In this document: one piece after another, positions 23,099-33,417 of the stretch | How the letters are laid out: each line of letters opens with the position of its first letter | Position numbering within the stretch: position 1 is the first letter of the stretch | Assembly (NCBI GenBank): GCA_025506515.1 | Contig: CM046453.1 | Span: 31,621,845-31,685,844, forward strand | DNA length: 64,000 nt | Origin: Flaveria trinervia | Lineage: Eukaryota; Streptophyta; Magnoliopsida; Asterales; Asteraceae | Direction of reading: 5' to 3' | Translations under genes and position numbers: made by a program | Notes under the pieces: model-generated | The model's input: only the letters and a program-made list of their open reading frames with translations | What the model was told of the DNA's origin: nothing | Databases searched by the model: none

Positions 23099-26000
23099 AT
23101 GGCAAATCTTACATGGAGCAACCTCCATAAAGTCAGTGGTTATTTAAACCCTACTGTGCCTGAAGCCGAAGGACTTAGAGATATGATAAGATTCTTATCT
23201 ACCACAAGGGTAGCATATGCCATGACTGTGAGACCCACAATCTATGAGAATCTCATCAGGTCCTTCTGGGACTCAGCTGAGGTAGTTGAAGCTGATGGTG
23301 TGAGAACATTAATTGGGAGAATCAACAATGAGCTCACTTTGAGGATCATTGAAGATTCTGTTAGAAGATGTCTGTAATTTGGTGATAATGCTAATGATCC
23401 TCTGGAACTAGATGATGAAGAAATAACCACATTTTTCACTGAAATTGGTATGAAGGAGGTTATGAAGCAAAACAGATAGTTAAAGGATTAGTGGATCTGC
23501 CTTGGAGACTCTTAATTCATATGTTTCAACACTGTTTTTCGAAGAGAAAAACAGGATGGAATGACATTCCAGTCCTCACATCTTCGGCAATTTGTGCTCT
23601 CTACACCAACAGGCCGTTTAATATGTCTGCATATGTGTTCAGTGGCCTAATTTCTAACATTCAATAAGGGATAAGATACAAGTTTCTGATGTATCCCAGA
23701 TTCATTCAATGACTAATCAATGAATCATTCCATGACATTGTTAATGAAGGACCTGTGCTTAACATCCCTCACTATGATGCAAGATCTTATAAATACATCA
23801 AGAAGAAGGACCTAATGATCTTTTACAGTGGTGCCCACTCACATCTTCTTCCTTGGATGATTCAGCAATTAAATCAAGAAGGTCAAGCTCAACCATCACC
23901 ACAACCATCATCACAACCTTCACCACAACCATCTCCACAAACATCACCACAACAACAGCCACAAACATCACCACAACCAACACCACAAACAACCCCTAAA
24001 CCTTCACCTATACCACCTCATCATCAATGTCCAATATCACCACCACATCAGTCACCTATGTCACCTTACCAACCTTTACCATTATCCCATGATCATGCTG
24101 CTAAAATTGAAGGATCAACAAGTGCGTCTAAATCATCCAAATCATCTTCTGATGAGGAGGATCGTCATGATCAAATCCCTGCAATGAAAGCACCTTTTGA
24201 GGCTACTCCTTCAGAGAGCTATGATGAATCTAACATCATCAGGCCTGATGAAAAGGATGAACTAATATTTGAGCTCTTACAAAAAGTTGAAAGGATGGAA
24301 AGAACTTTAAATAGGAGAGCTGGAATCATCAATGATAGAATTTTAGAGCTGGATGAGAAAGAAAATGAATTGAAAGAACTAAAAGAAAAATATGAAGCTA
24401 AAAGAAAAGAAAAAGACAAGGAGATTGAGCACTTAAAAGCTGCACTAAACCATTCCAGAGAAGAAGTCAGTGGTCATGTGGACACTCTTGCTATTCAGAC
24501 TATAGCAATGGAGGAACAAGAGAATATCATTGAGGAACAAGCAGAAATCATTTCTAGTCTTGAAAAAGAGCTTCAAAGACAAAATAGAAGAATCTCTGAA
24601 CTAGAACTGATAATTGAAAGTCAAAGAAGTAAAGTGGATGATGAAAAGAAAGATGAATAACAAGAAAAGGTAAATATGGATAATAACAATTACGTTTCTG
24701 AAAATGAAGAAAAAGAAGGTGATGCAAGTCAAGCAAATTTTAAAGATCAAAGTCTAGAAATGGTGGTATACTCTGAAAACACAGATGACTCTCACTATGA
24801 GAAAGCTGAATTTGAAGAACTCATCAGTGCATTAGACAGTTTTTCATTTGAAAAATTCAGCATAGATGATAACTTTTGGGAATTTGTAAACAATCAAAGG
24901 GCTGATTCAGAGCCTATTGTATTCATCCCTAAGTCACAAGTTCCTTTGGCGAAGGAGTTGACTATGCAAATTGTCCCTGCTATCTCTTTATCTGAAGAAT
25001 AGAAAGAAAAAATAAAAGAATTGTATGAAAAAGAAAAGAAAGAGGAAAAAGAAACAGAAAAGAAAGAGGAGGAGAAAAGTAAACTTAATGATCAAGAGCC
25101 AATCACACCCGAAAAGGTACCTGAAGCAGTAGAAAAAGCAGAAACTTCTAGCCCTCAACATCAAACTTACTCACAAAAAAGGAAATATTTAACTCAAAAG
25201 GCTAAGGGTAAGAGACCAATAGTTGAAGAAGAAACAGTTAAGAAACAAAAAGATGACCCCAGAAGCCTAGCAGCAATTGTTGAATTTTTGGAAGAGCATG
25301 AGTAGGCTGAAGCTAAATTGAAGAAATTAGCTGGTGCACCTGATTTATAAGAAGGTGAGATTGCTAGTGGATATGATGCTGAAAAGGATGTTCATATGGA
25401 CAGTCCCATGAAAACAGAACAGGCAGTAGAAGACATGGTGTCCAAAGCCCAAACTGATGACTTGATGTTTAAAGCTATGTTTCTGATCGGTCAAGGATAT
25501 GATCCAGATGAAGTATTTGGAATGACATATGAAGGAATGAAAGAAGAAGAAGATAAAGTGAAAAGGTCGCTTGATCCAAACATTGAAACAGAATATGAGA
25601 AAGCAATCACCAAGGATGCTCCAATACATAAAGAATCCTCTATGAAGAAATCAACCGGGTATGAAAGACCATTGCCAAGAAGGGCTCCCCCACGCAAGCT
25701 ATCTTCAATGAAGAAATCATCCCCAACTCATGAACCATTATTTCCTGATCCTTATAATATGTCTGATAAGAAAATGAAGGACTATCTCTCAAATTAGGGG
25801 TTCACAAGAAGAAGGATTGGAAACATGAAGACCAACTCATTAAGGGTTGCAACTCTACAACTGATTAATGAGAAGAAAGAAAAACTTAAGAAGCTGGAAG
25901 AAGAATTATCAAGAACTAAGCCAAGATATAGAGTATGAGCTGAAGACATGATGCTGAACCAGAAAGACCAAGAACTACTTGCTTCTGTACTACACAAGTA

Positions 26001-27069
26001 CCCTAAATGGTTTGCAGAACCATCTCAATTGAAACCGCAAAAAGGATTGACCGCTGCAGAACTGATCAGAGGGGTGTCTACTCCCAAGGGTAAAGTTGAT
26101 CAAAAGATAATATCTTGGAAGTACGATAGTACATGGAATATGTTCATGATGAAAAGGATCTCAGGGCTAGTATAATTCTTTACAGAGTACCCAGCTCTTG
26201 TAAATGCCCTGGAGATTCATGATTTGAAGGAACTAGCTCAACTTGAACCGATCAATCATGCAGCTAGGTTCAGGGGATATGAATTTGAGAACATACTTAA
26301 GATGTTCAGAAGAACAAACAACTTCAATTCATTATAGACAATATGCATGAGAAAAGATAAAACATTTGTCAATCGCCTTGAGAAGAAGAAAAAGATGCAA
26401 GCAGAAGAAATTGTATTCCCTGAGCTTAAGGTGAAGCCTACAGTATCATTAAAAAGGAAAATGGTGTCTGGTACTCATTTCTCTGCACCCATCTCAAATG
26501 TGTACTGTGATGAGAAAACTTATGAGATGGTAATGGAAAGAAAGTGGGGAGGAAAGGAGGGAGCCGAAATTAGAATATTCAGTGGATATGAGGTTAGATT
26601 TCTTGATGAATCATATATCCATTACATATACACCAGACAATTCAGGGAACTGAATAATAAACTACGAGAGTTGGATATGCACTTCTTTCTAAAGTGCATC
26701 AAGGTGCTAAAGCTGGCATATGATCAGATAAGAGCCAAAAGAGAGAAAATAAAAACGAAGAAGACACCATTGCAGCTTGGCAACATTGTAAAACTTGAGG
26801 TTGATATGGGGGGGAGCTTACTGACACATAGAGATGGACTTTCTACAATTTCTATATTGGAGCCTATTTCACTAATGAAGCTGCCAATGGAAGCCATCTA
26901 CAACATGAGGAAGATGAAGATGCATGTGCTAAGCAAAGAAAGCATGTCAGAAGAAACAGATTTCGTGAATATGTTCAAAGCTATACAGGATCCTACTAAA
27001 TTTTCATTCATCTTACCCCCAGAAGACCCAACAAAATCTTCACAACATCAATCACCTCCCAAATATTGA
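23099..27069 (+). pseudogene. Third ORF of element G, broken
   Basis: I take ATG 23099 (MANLTWSNLHKV) as the start because it opens the recognisable N-terminal domain; an upstream in-frame ATG at 22979 also exists. Stops at about 23377, 23479, 23665 and 23710 break the N-terminal part, which has LIHMFQHC and YPRFI motifs reminiscent of the third ORF of A/B/C. From 23755 to 24660 the frame is open: about 14 Ser/Thr-Pro-Gln repeats (23890-24010), then a predicted coiled coil rich in Glu/Lys (about 24240-24650). Further pieces lie at 24676-25002, 25021-25305, 25396-25797 and 25948-26175. The last, 26347-27069 (240 codons), ends nine bases into the line before the PPT. The function is unknown. 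Similar reading frames are common in composite genomes. Confidence 0.75.
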
Positions 27070-27104
27070 GGAAAACTTGGCTGTATAATCCTTAGGGGGA
27101 GTAT

Positions 27105-27844
27105 TGTTGGACCCTTAAAAGGATCATACATGCCAACTAAATGGGTGATTTGATAATTGTTTTGCTAAAATCCCTTAAGTCCAAGAAGAAATGCGGATGA
27201 AGAATTTCCTAAGAAGAATAAAGTATTGTCTCCCGCATTTTTCAATGCGGAAGGCATAAAACAAATACGGACAAGTATTTGTTCTTCCGCATTGACAAAT
27301 GCGGAAGACCAAGAATGGATGCAAACAAGAACTTACTCTTCCGCATTGACTAATGTGGAAGATAAAGTAAATGCGGACAAGACTTTCCTCATCCGCATTG
27401 ACAAATGCAGATGACCGAACAAATGCGCACAAGTATTTGTTCATCCTCATTAACCAATGCGGATGACCAACATACTAATGCGGTTGATCAAGTCGAAATG
27501 CTGATCAAGTTAATTCATCTGCATTTGTCAATGTGGATGAACAAGCAAAGATGTGGATGAAGACTATTTCGGATGTAATAGGTCAGGGGTAGTTTAGTCA
27601 TTTTGTAAAAGGCATATTGTCTGCCTATAAATAGAATCGATACCTCGTACATGAGGTGATGGCTGATAGATAGAGAATTTTTATTGTAATTATTGTCTGT
27701 AATTTATCAACTTTCATATATCAATACAAAAGCATATATGAGTATTTTTCTTGCATTGAATGTTCGTTGATTGTTTGTTTTCGCCACTCAATCATTGACC
27801 TGGTTACCATATTCGATTCATAGTAAGAATATCACTCTTACTCA
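27105..27844 (+). repeat. 3' LTR of element G
   Basis: It follows the PPT directly and starts TGTTGGACCC. U3 (27186-27560) is an array of CCGCATT/AATGCGG hairpins; the clearest is CTTCCGCATT-gaca-AATGCGGAAG at 27284-27307 (10-bp stem). A TATA box TATAAATAG lies at 27626-27634. The 3' edge (ACTCA, 27844) is inferred from where homology to the gypsy LTR begins. Confidence 0.7.
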
Positions 27845-28051
27845 ACCCCAGTTTGCCCCATGTGCATAATAGGGTAGCTAACCCACATCACACTTGAGCT
27901 AACGACAACATGGTCGTGCACCTCCTATAAGCTTGCATGACTTGTTAACATTTTATTTAAGTTCCACGTCTCCACTTCATTGCTCTTTTGCTTTATTATT
28001 AGTAATACTTTATGTTACAATAATAAACACACCATGGAAAGTCATACACTA

Positions 28052-28320
28052 TGTAACACCAGGGCCCTCGCATCAACAATATTGTCTGCTTTGCCCACGA
28101 GGAGTTCACGAATTTGCTTTTGGTTGCCCAGGTGAAAACTTCCCAGGGAGGTCATCCATCCCTGGATTGCTCCCACCTGAGCATGCTTAACTATGGAGTT
28201 CTCCTCTCATCCACAGCCAATACGCCCAAAACGCGTTGTTGATGTTAGAGGCAATATATTCCTTATGAACCAGGAATCTCTCCTGTCCACGACGATGTGG
28301 GATATGTGTAGGGTGTCACA
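28052..28320 (-). repeat. Cassandra LTR copy 1
   Basis: On the minus strand it runs from TGTGACACCC to GGTGTTACA. It contains the 5S-like block at 28122-28212. It is bounded on the left by the target duplication CACTA and on the right by the PPT, so it is the 3' LTR of the array. Confidence 0.88.
28122..28212 (-). promoter_or_regulatory. 5S rRNA-like Pol III promoter segment, copy 1
   Basis: On the minus strand the block has box A-like AGTTAAGCATGCTCAGG, intermediate-element-like GATGGATGACC and box C-like CCTGGGAAGTTTTC, in the order and spacing of the 5S rRNA internal control region. There are one or two changes per box against the plant 5S words I know. Confidence 0.75.
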
Positions 28321-28428
28321 AGCACCCCCTGTTTGGACTCATCATCCTTGATGAGCCCGATAAGTAGCCATCCTTGGTGAGGTATGTCCCACATCTCGCA
28401 CAACACAAGAGTGGCTCTAATACTATTC
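28321..28428 (-). other. First internal domain of the Cassandra array
   Basis: 108 bp from PPT to PBS. On the minus strand the PBS-like word TAGTATTAGAGC (28414-28425) resembles the initiator Met-tRNA site with two changes. It has no ORF. The same first 75 bp recur at 28699-28770 after the second LTR. Confidence 0.7.
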
Positions 28429-28698
28429 TTTCACACCTGGCCCCTCGCATCAACAATATTGTCCGCTTTGCCCACGAGGAGCGCACGGATTTGCTTTTGG
28501 TTGCCCGGGTGAAAACTTCCCAAGGAGATCACCCATCCCTAGATTGCTCCCACCTGAGCGCGCTTAACTGTGGTGTTCTCCTCTCATCCACAGCCAAGAC
28601 ACCCAAAACGCGTTTTTGATGTTAAAGGCTAGACATTCCTTATGAACCAGGAATCTCTCCTGTCCACGGCCGATGTGGGATATGTGTAGGGTGTCACA
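28429..28698 (-). repeat. Cassandra LTR copy 2 (shared middle LTR)
   Basis: 270 bp. Its plus-strand start, TTTCACACC, has drifted from TGTAACACC, while its end GTGTCACA is intact. It has an internal domain on both sides, so it serves as the 5' LTR of one unit and the 3' LTR of the next. Confidence 0.85.
28501..28588 (-). promoter_or_regulatory. 5S rRNA-like Pol III promoter segment, copy 2
   Basis: The minus-strand boxes are AGTTAAGCGCGCTCAGG, GATGGGTGATC and CTTGGGAAGTTTTC. Each differs slightly from copies 1 and 3, so the three have drifted separately. Confidence 0.72.
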
Positions 28699-28994
28699 AG
28701 CACCCTCTGTTTGGACTCATCGTCCTCGATGAGCCTGAGAAGTCACCATCCTTGGTGAGGTATGTCCCACGCCCACACCATATATTCCTTAACCAACCCA
28801 CATTCAAATCACTTTCAATTGACACCCCTCTCATCTTCCATTTGAACAACCCAAAAACCCTAAAGCAATCTTTTGCCATCGATTGCTTCCACCCACAACT
28901 ACAACCTCCGACAGCTCCCTCATCACCTATGAAACTCACAAGAACCCTTTGTCCTTCTTGTTCCTCTCTCGCACGACAGTATTTGATAGCATTC
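28699..28994 (-). other. Second internal domain of the Cassandra array, with extra sequence
   Basis: The first 75 bp match the first internal domain; then come about 200 bp not found elsewhere in the window (about 28775-28980). On the plus strand this extra part is CT/CA-rich and leads into ATGAAACTCACAAGAACC at 28928, like a 5' leader and first codons of a gene. It may be a captured fragment. The PBS-like part near the right LTR is degenerate (TGCTATCAAATACT). Confidence 0.55.
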
Positions 28995-29264
28995 TGTAAC
29001 ACCCGGCCCCTCGCATCAACAATATTATCCGCTTTGCCCACAAGGAGTTCATGGATTTGCTTTTGGTTGCCCGGGTGAAAACTTCCCTCGGAGGTCACCC
29101 GTCCCTGGATTGCTCCCACCTGAGCACGCTTAACTATGGAGTTCTCCTCTCATCCACAGCCAATACACCCAAAACACGTTGTTGATATTAGAGGCAGGAC
29201 ATTCCTTATGAACCAGGAATCTCTCTTGTCCATGACCGATGTGGGATATGTGTAGGGTGTCACA
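28995..29264 (-). repeat. Cassandra LTR copy 3
   Basis: 270 bp from TGTAACACCC to GGTGTCACA on the plus strand. It is followed at once by the right target duplication CACTA. It is the 5' LTR of the array in minus orientation. Confidence 0.88.
29065..29155 (-). promoter_or_regulatory. 5S rRNA-like Pol III promoter segment, copy 3
   Basis: The minus-strand boxes are AGTTAAGCGTGCTCAGG (box A close to the plant 5S form), GACGGGTGACC and GAGGGAAGTTTTC. This copy has the best-kept box A. Confidence 0.74.
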
Positions 29265-29399
29265 CACTAATAGTAATAATAATAATATGGAACAATCATA
29301 AAACAATCATAATCATGCATAAAACTAAGCATTAATAAGCCCTAGTCAAACCTTGGTCAAAACCCTAATAGCACAGACTGCCAAAATTTCATAGTAAAT

Positions 29400-29710
29400 T
29401 CTAAGTGTTTAGGTGCACTCATCACTATACGGGCGCATGAGCCAACACTTAACCGCTTTCACACTTAGGCGCATGAATTATTCACGCGCATGGGCTATTC
29501 AGACGTATGGATACTTAGGCGCATCGGCCATTCGGTCCCATGGACACTATTGGGGCGCATGGCCCTACACTTAGTCGTCTGACTAAAATTCTAGGTGCAT
29601 GAACCACTGTTTAGGCGTATGAGTTACACTTAACACATTTCTAAGGCATTTCCAGGCGCACGAGCCTTATTTAGGTGCATGAACCTTCTGCTCAACATGT
29701 TTCTAGGATA
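29400..29710. repeat. GGCGCATG-type degenerate tandem repeat in gypsy LTR I
   Basis: About ten imperfect units of the form TAGGCGCATGgacACTATT spaced 20-35 bp, some changed to AGGTGCATGA or AGACGTATGG. The unit matches the field at 53570-53879 in LTR copy J. Confidence 0.8.
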
Positions 29711-30317
29711 TTTTCTAACCCAAACATCAAGCCTATTTGTTCTAAGCTTACCAAGGCTATTCTAAACATGAACAACCTATAAGCATCTAAGAATCATCAT
29801 CAAACATGCATAATACATACGGGCAGACATACATAAACATAATAACAATCATTTTAATACATTTTTAGCCCAAAAAAAGAGTTTAAAACAAGTAAAACCG
29901 GGTTCTAGAAACTCACCTGGTGCAACTTTTGGTGTATCATCCTCCTACCCCATTTGCGAATGAGTTCAAACACCTAGTAACCCACAAAACACACACACAC
30001 GAACACACGCAAGCACATAAGCACATAACTGAGACAAAACCCATCATAAACACTTAGAAACTTTGAATTCTTACCTTGAATTCAGCCTCTTCTTCTTCTT
30101 CTTTTTCTTCACACCGAGAGTTTTTCTGCTCTCACTCTCTCAAATCCGATGAAAAGTGATGTGAAAAGAGGGTGGGCGGCCATGCCCACCTTTACACCGA
30201 ATTCTTTGTACTTTTGTCCTTTTTACACTTTTAACTCCTCAACTTGGGTTAAATTGCATTTCCTACTTTTAATTTTCGTTTCTTATCTTTCTTTTAAAAG
30301 AATAACCGGGTGTTACA
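29711..30317 (-). other. 5' part of gypsy LTR I, non-coding
   Basis: It has no gene. On the minus strand it reads from the LTR start TGTAACACCC through GGTGGGCATGGCCGCC, a run of AAGAAGAAG (30087-30110) and a donor-like AAGGTAAGAATTC (about 30066-30080), as expected for promoter and leader sequence of a large gypsy LTR. Confidence 0.55.
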
Positions 30318-30560
30318 TGACTAAACATAAGATGTTTAACCGATCCCATAAGGTTAGAAGTTGCAAAAGGTTGCAATTGTCAAATGTTGACTACCTTGTT
30401 AATTTAAATAATGGAATAAAGGTCACCTAACCATCATTTTAATGTAATGTTGGATTCTAGATTTTAATTATTAATTGTCTATGAAAAATGTAAAGGGTAT
30501 TAATGATTAAAATGAAATTTTTTCAGAAATACGAATACGAACTTTGTAAATTTTGTAGAA
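30318..30560 (+). other. Leader remnant of element E
   Basis: It has no ORF. It matches the last part of F's leader (about 59620-59860 on the other strand), including TAAAGGTCACCTAACC and TTGGATTCTAGATTTTAAT. F's leader is about 1.4 kb, so most of E's is missing. Confidence 0.7.
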
Positions 30561-31229
30561 ATGGCCACAAACAACAATGCCACCACCCCGACCGTCCCTA
30601 CCCTATCACTGAGAACCATCTTAAAAAGGAATCGTCTTAACCATAATGACTTTATGGACTGGTTTTGAAACTTGAGAATTGTTCTGAAGCAAGAGAAAAA
30701 GGCCTATGTCCTTCACGATCCCATTCCTGACCAACCCGACACCGAGGATGCTAAGGCCTATAACGATTGGCTTCAATACACTGAGGATTCCATGCATGTT
30801 TCTTGCCTCATGTTAGGAACCATGATTCCTGAACTCCAAAAGGACTTGGAGCATCATGGGGCATATGAACGGGTAGGACAAGAGCATTGGTGAGCTTCAC
30901 GCAATGCTTAAAACAATCGAGGCAGGGATGTGTAGAAAGGTTCTACATGTTCTCTTGATCAATGAGGGAGGCGATAAGAAAAGGCCATTCCCCGAATCCA
31001 AGGCAAATGTTTCCAAAGGAAAGGTGTACATCAAAGGTAAAGGTAATCGAAAGGCTAAAGCGGAACATCCAATGCCTACGCTTAAGAAGCCTAAGGTAAC
31101 AGAGAATGATCCATGCTTTGAGTGTGGCGAGATAGGACACTGGAAAAGGAACTGTCCCACATATCTCAAAGAGTTGAGAAATAAGAGGGATGTTGGGCAA
31201 ACCTCAGGTACAACTTTCATGATACATAT
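30561..31229 (+). pseudogene. gag: gag of element E, with internal deletion
   Basis: It starts at ATG 30561 (MATNNNATTPTVPTLS). A TGA follows at about 30667, then the frame LRIVLKQEKKAYVL to HHGAYERVGQ. Against element F, about 80 codons of the capsid part are gone after HHGA (near 30885), and the text resumes at LKTIEAGMC. A CCHC knuckle, CFECGEIGHWKRNC, is intact near 31117-31160. Confidence 0.82.
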
Positions 31230-33417
31230 TGGTTTGAAAGTTATTTTTTCAAACACATGGGTATTGGATACCGGATGTGGAACTCATATTTGCAATTTGT
31301 TGCAGGGGTTCAAAAGAAATAAGCACTTCAAGAAGGGAGACACAAGTCTCTATATGGGCAATGGAGCAAAAGTTGATGTTAAAGCACAAGGAGACTATAT
31401 TTTGAAACTTTCAAATGGTTTGGAAGTTGTTCTTAAGAACATTTTGTATGCTCCTAGTTTGACTAGGAACATAATTTATGTTTCCCTTTTCAAACAATGT
31501 GGTTATGAATTAAAGTTTGTTAACAATGGTATTCATGTTTAAATGGATGATGTGCTTTATTTTAAGGATATGCCTTTTATGGTATATATGAATTGGTTCA
31601 TGATGATTCATCGTATAATAACTCATTATTTTGAATCATACATTCGGATGTATTTGGAATCATACATTAAGGATATGCCTTTTAATGGTACTAACGAGAG
31701 GGCAAAAGACTTATTTGGAATCATACATTCGTATGTGGCCCTTTTAAGACAATGACAAGAAATGGTGAAAGATACTTCATTACCTTCACCGATGATTATA
31801 GTCAATATGGTTATGTGTACTTGATGACGCATAAACATGAAGCTTTTGAAATGTTCAAAATCTTCAAGAATGAAGTAGAAGATCAACTAAATAAAACTAT
31901 CAAAGTTCTTCGTTTAGATAGAGGAGGTGAATACCTCAGTGAGGCTTTTCAGTACCATCTAAGAAGTTATGGATCGTCTCATAACTTATTTCACCTGGAA
32001 CACCACAACATAATGGTGTGTCTAAAAGGAGAAATTGAACCCTATTGGATATGGTTTGATCTATGATGGCTATAAGCTCACTACATCTATCATTTTGGGG
32101 TTTCGCATTGCTCTCTGCGGCTCGTATTTTGAATATGGCCCCAACCAAGAAAGTGAATTCGACACCTTTTAAAATATGGCATGGAAGAGTTCCATCACTA
32201 TCATATTTAAAAGTATGGGGTTGTGAAGCTTATGTTAAGCTAAACACCCAAAATAAGTTGGAGAGTCGATGCACTAAGTGTATATTTGTTGGATATCCCA
32301 AAGACTGTATAGGATAGTACTTCTTTGATCCAACAGAGCAAAAGATATTTATTGCTCGAAAGGCAGAGTTCTTCGAAGCTAAGTTCCTTATGGAAGGAAT
32401 AATGTATAGAACATTGGAATTTGATGAGGATCAAGATGCAAAAGCCGATACACGTTTGGTTAACACTAGCAATCAACAGGAGTAAGTTGATGATGATCAA
32501 GAGGTTGATCAATATACATAAAACATTCGCAGATCTGGTAGAGTTAACATTCCACCTGAAAGATATGGATTTTTCATGAATGGATGCTATGTGGTTGACT
32601 CCGATGAGCCAACTACATACAATGATGCAATGTCCAATTCCAATTGTGACAAATGGCTGAAAGCCATGAATGTAGAGATGCAATCCATGTATGAAAACAA
32701 AGTTTGGGAATTGATTGACCCTCCACTTAACTCCAAACCGGTTGGTAGCAAGTGGGTTTTCAAGAAGAAAACCGATATGCATGGAAACTTGAATAGTTAC
32801 AAAGCAAGACCTGTAGCAAAAGGTTTCACTCAAACTCAAGGGGTTGATTATGATGAAACCTTCTCGCCTATAGCAATGCTAAAGTCAATTAGGATATTGT
32901 TTGCCAAAGCCACATATTATGACTATGAGATTTGGCAAATGGATACCAACCTGCTTTTCTTAACGGACATCTCGAAGAGACTGTCCATATGGTTCACCCT
33001 AAGGTTTTGTTGATCCACAACATCCTAATAAAGTATGCAAGTTAAAGAGATCAATCTATGGATTGAAACAAGCATCAAGAAGTTGGAATCAACGTTTCGA
33101 TGAAGATATCAAGAAAATTGGTTTCATCAAGAACATAATGAGGCTTGTGTGTATAAGAAGGCTAGTGGGAGCATAATTACATTCTTAGTATTCTATGTTG
33201 ATGACATACTACTTTTTTGAAATGATATTCCGACCATGGAAGGTGTTATAACCTGGCTTGGAAATTGTTTTTGCATAAAAGATCTCGGTGAAGCCGCCTA
33301 TATTTTGGGAATAAAGATCTACACGGATAGATCGAGGCGGTTGATAAGTTTAAACTAAAATGCATACATTGATAAAGTCTTGAAAAGGTTCAAGATGGAA
33401 AACTCTAAGAAAGGTAT
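31230..33417 (+). pseudogene. pol: pol of element E, first part (protease, integrase, RT), broken
   Basis: The protease has WVLDTGCGTHICN (31258-31296). The integrase has lost its HHCC knuckle: at 31560-31700 about 90 codons are replaced by local duplications of words like GGAATCATACATT. The core has LRLDRGGEYLS (about 31910), and the region of the third acidic residue is garbled. RT spans about 32640-33417 with SKWVFKKKTDMHGN, VDYDETFSPIA and FYVDDILL (about 33193-33216), in three frames. Element D interrupts at 33418; the reading resumes at 47478. Confidence 0.85.

Larger units (their letters stand above)
22067..27844 (+). mobile_element. Element G: SIRE-related copia element, only the third-ORF half visible
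   Basis: What remains is a motif-rich spacer, a long broken third ORF, a PPT (TTAGGGGGAGTAT, 27092-27104) and a 3' LTR beginning TGTTGGACCCTTAAAAGG. B interrupts G just after where pol should end, so LTR, gag and pol of G would lie left of the window. The right edge is placed at 27844 because from 27845 the sequence matches the gypsy LTR copy J (around 53096); an error of a few bases is possible. Confidence 0.72.
28052..29264 (-). mobile_element. Cassandra-type TRIM array: three LTRs, two internal domains
   Basis: Three LTRs of 269-270 bp (28052-28320, 28429-28698, 28995-29264) are separated by short internal domains of 108 and 296 bp. Each LTR holds a 5S rRNA-like segment, the hallmark of Cassandra TRIMs. 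The outer ends TGTAACACC and GGTGTCACA are flanked by CACTA on both sides (28047-28051 and 29265-29269), so the whole array behaves as one insertion. In minus orientation the PPT is AGGGGGTGCT beside the left LTR (28321-28330) and the degenerate PBS is at 28414-28425. There is no coding capacity, so it depends on proteins from other elements. Confidence 0.88.
27845..30317 (-). mobile_element. Element I: Tekay-like gypsy LTR, truncated, hosting G and a Cassandra array
   Basis: On the minus strand the LTR starts TGTAACACCCGGTTATTC at 30317. The 30318 side is the leader of copia element E and is not purine-rich, so 30317 is an outer edge. The pieces 27845-28051 and 29265-30317 match copy J (52341-62212) in order, including the GGCGCATG repeat field. 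The part left of 27845 is missing because G inserted there. No gypsy coding sequence is attached, so it is a solo LTR or the 5' LTR of an element extending outside. The Tekay assignment rests on the LTR start and size of roughly 2.3 kb and is tentative. Confidence 0.65.

Noticed and set aside
27226..27414. Repeat-coded peptides in the 3' LTR of G, both strands
   Set aside because: A product of the palindromic repeat units; no independent support.
28128..28588. True 5S rRNA genes
   Set aside because: The 5S-like blocks are diverged, shorter than a full gene and embedded in LTRs with TG..CA ends and a target duplication, so they are Cassandra LTR parts.
29711..30317. Host promoter and 5' exon (TATA-poor, donor-like site on minus strand)
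   Set aside because: The edge TGTAACACCC at 30317 and the match of neighbouring sequence to J make it part of a gypsy LTR.
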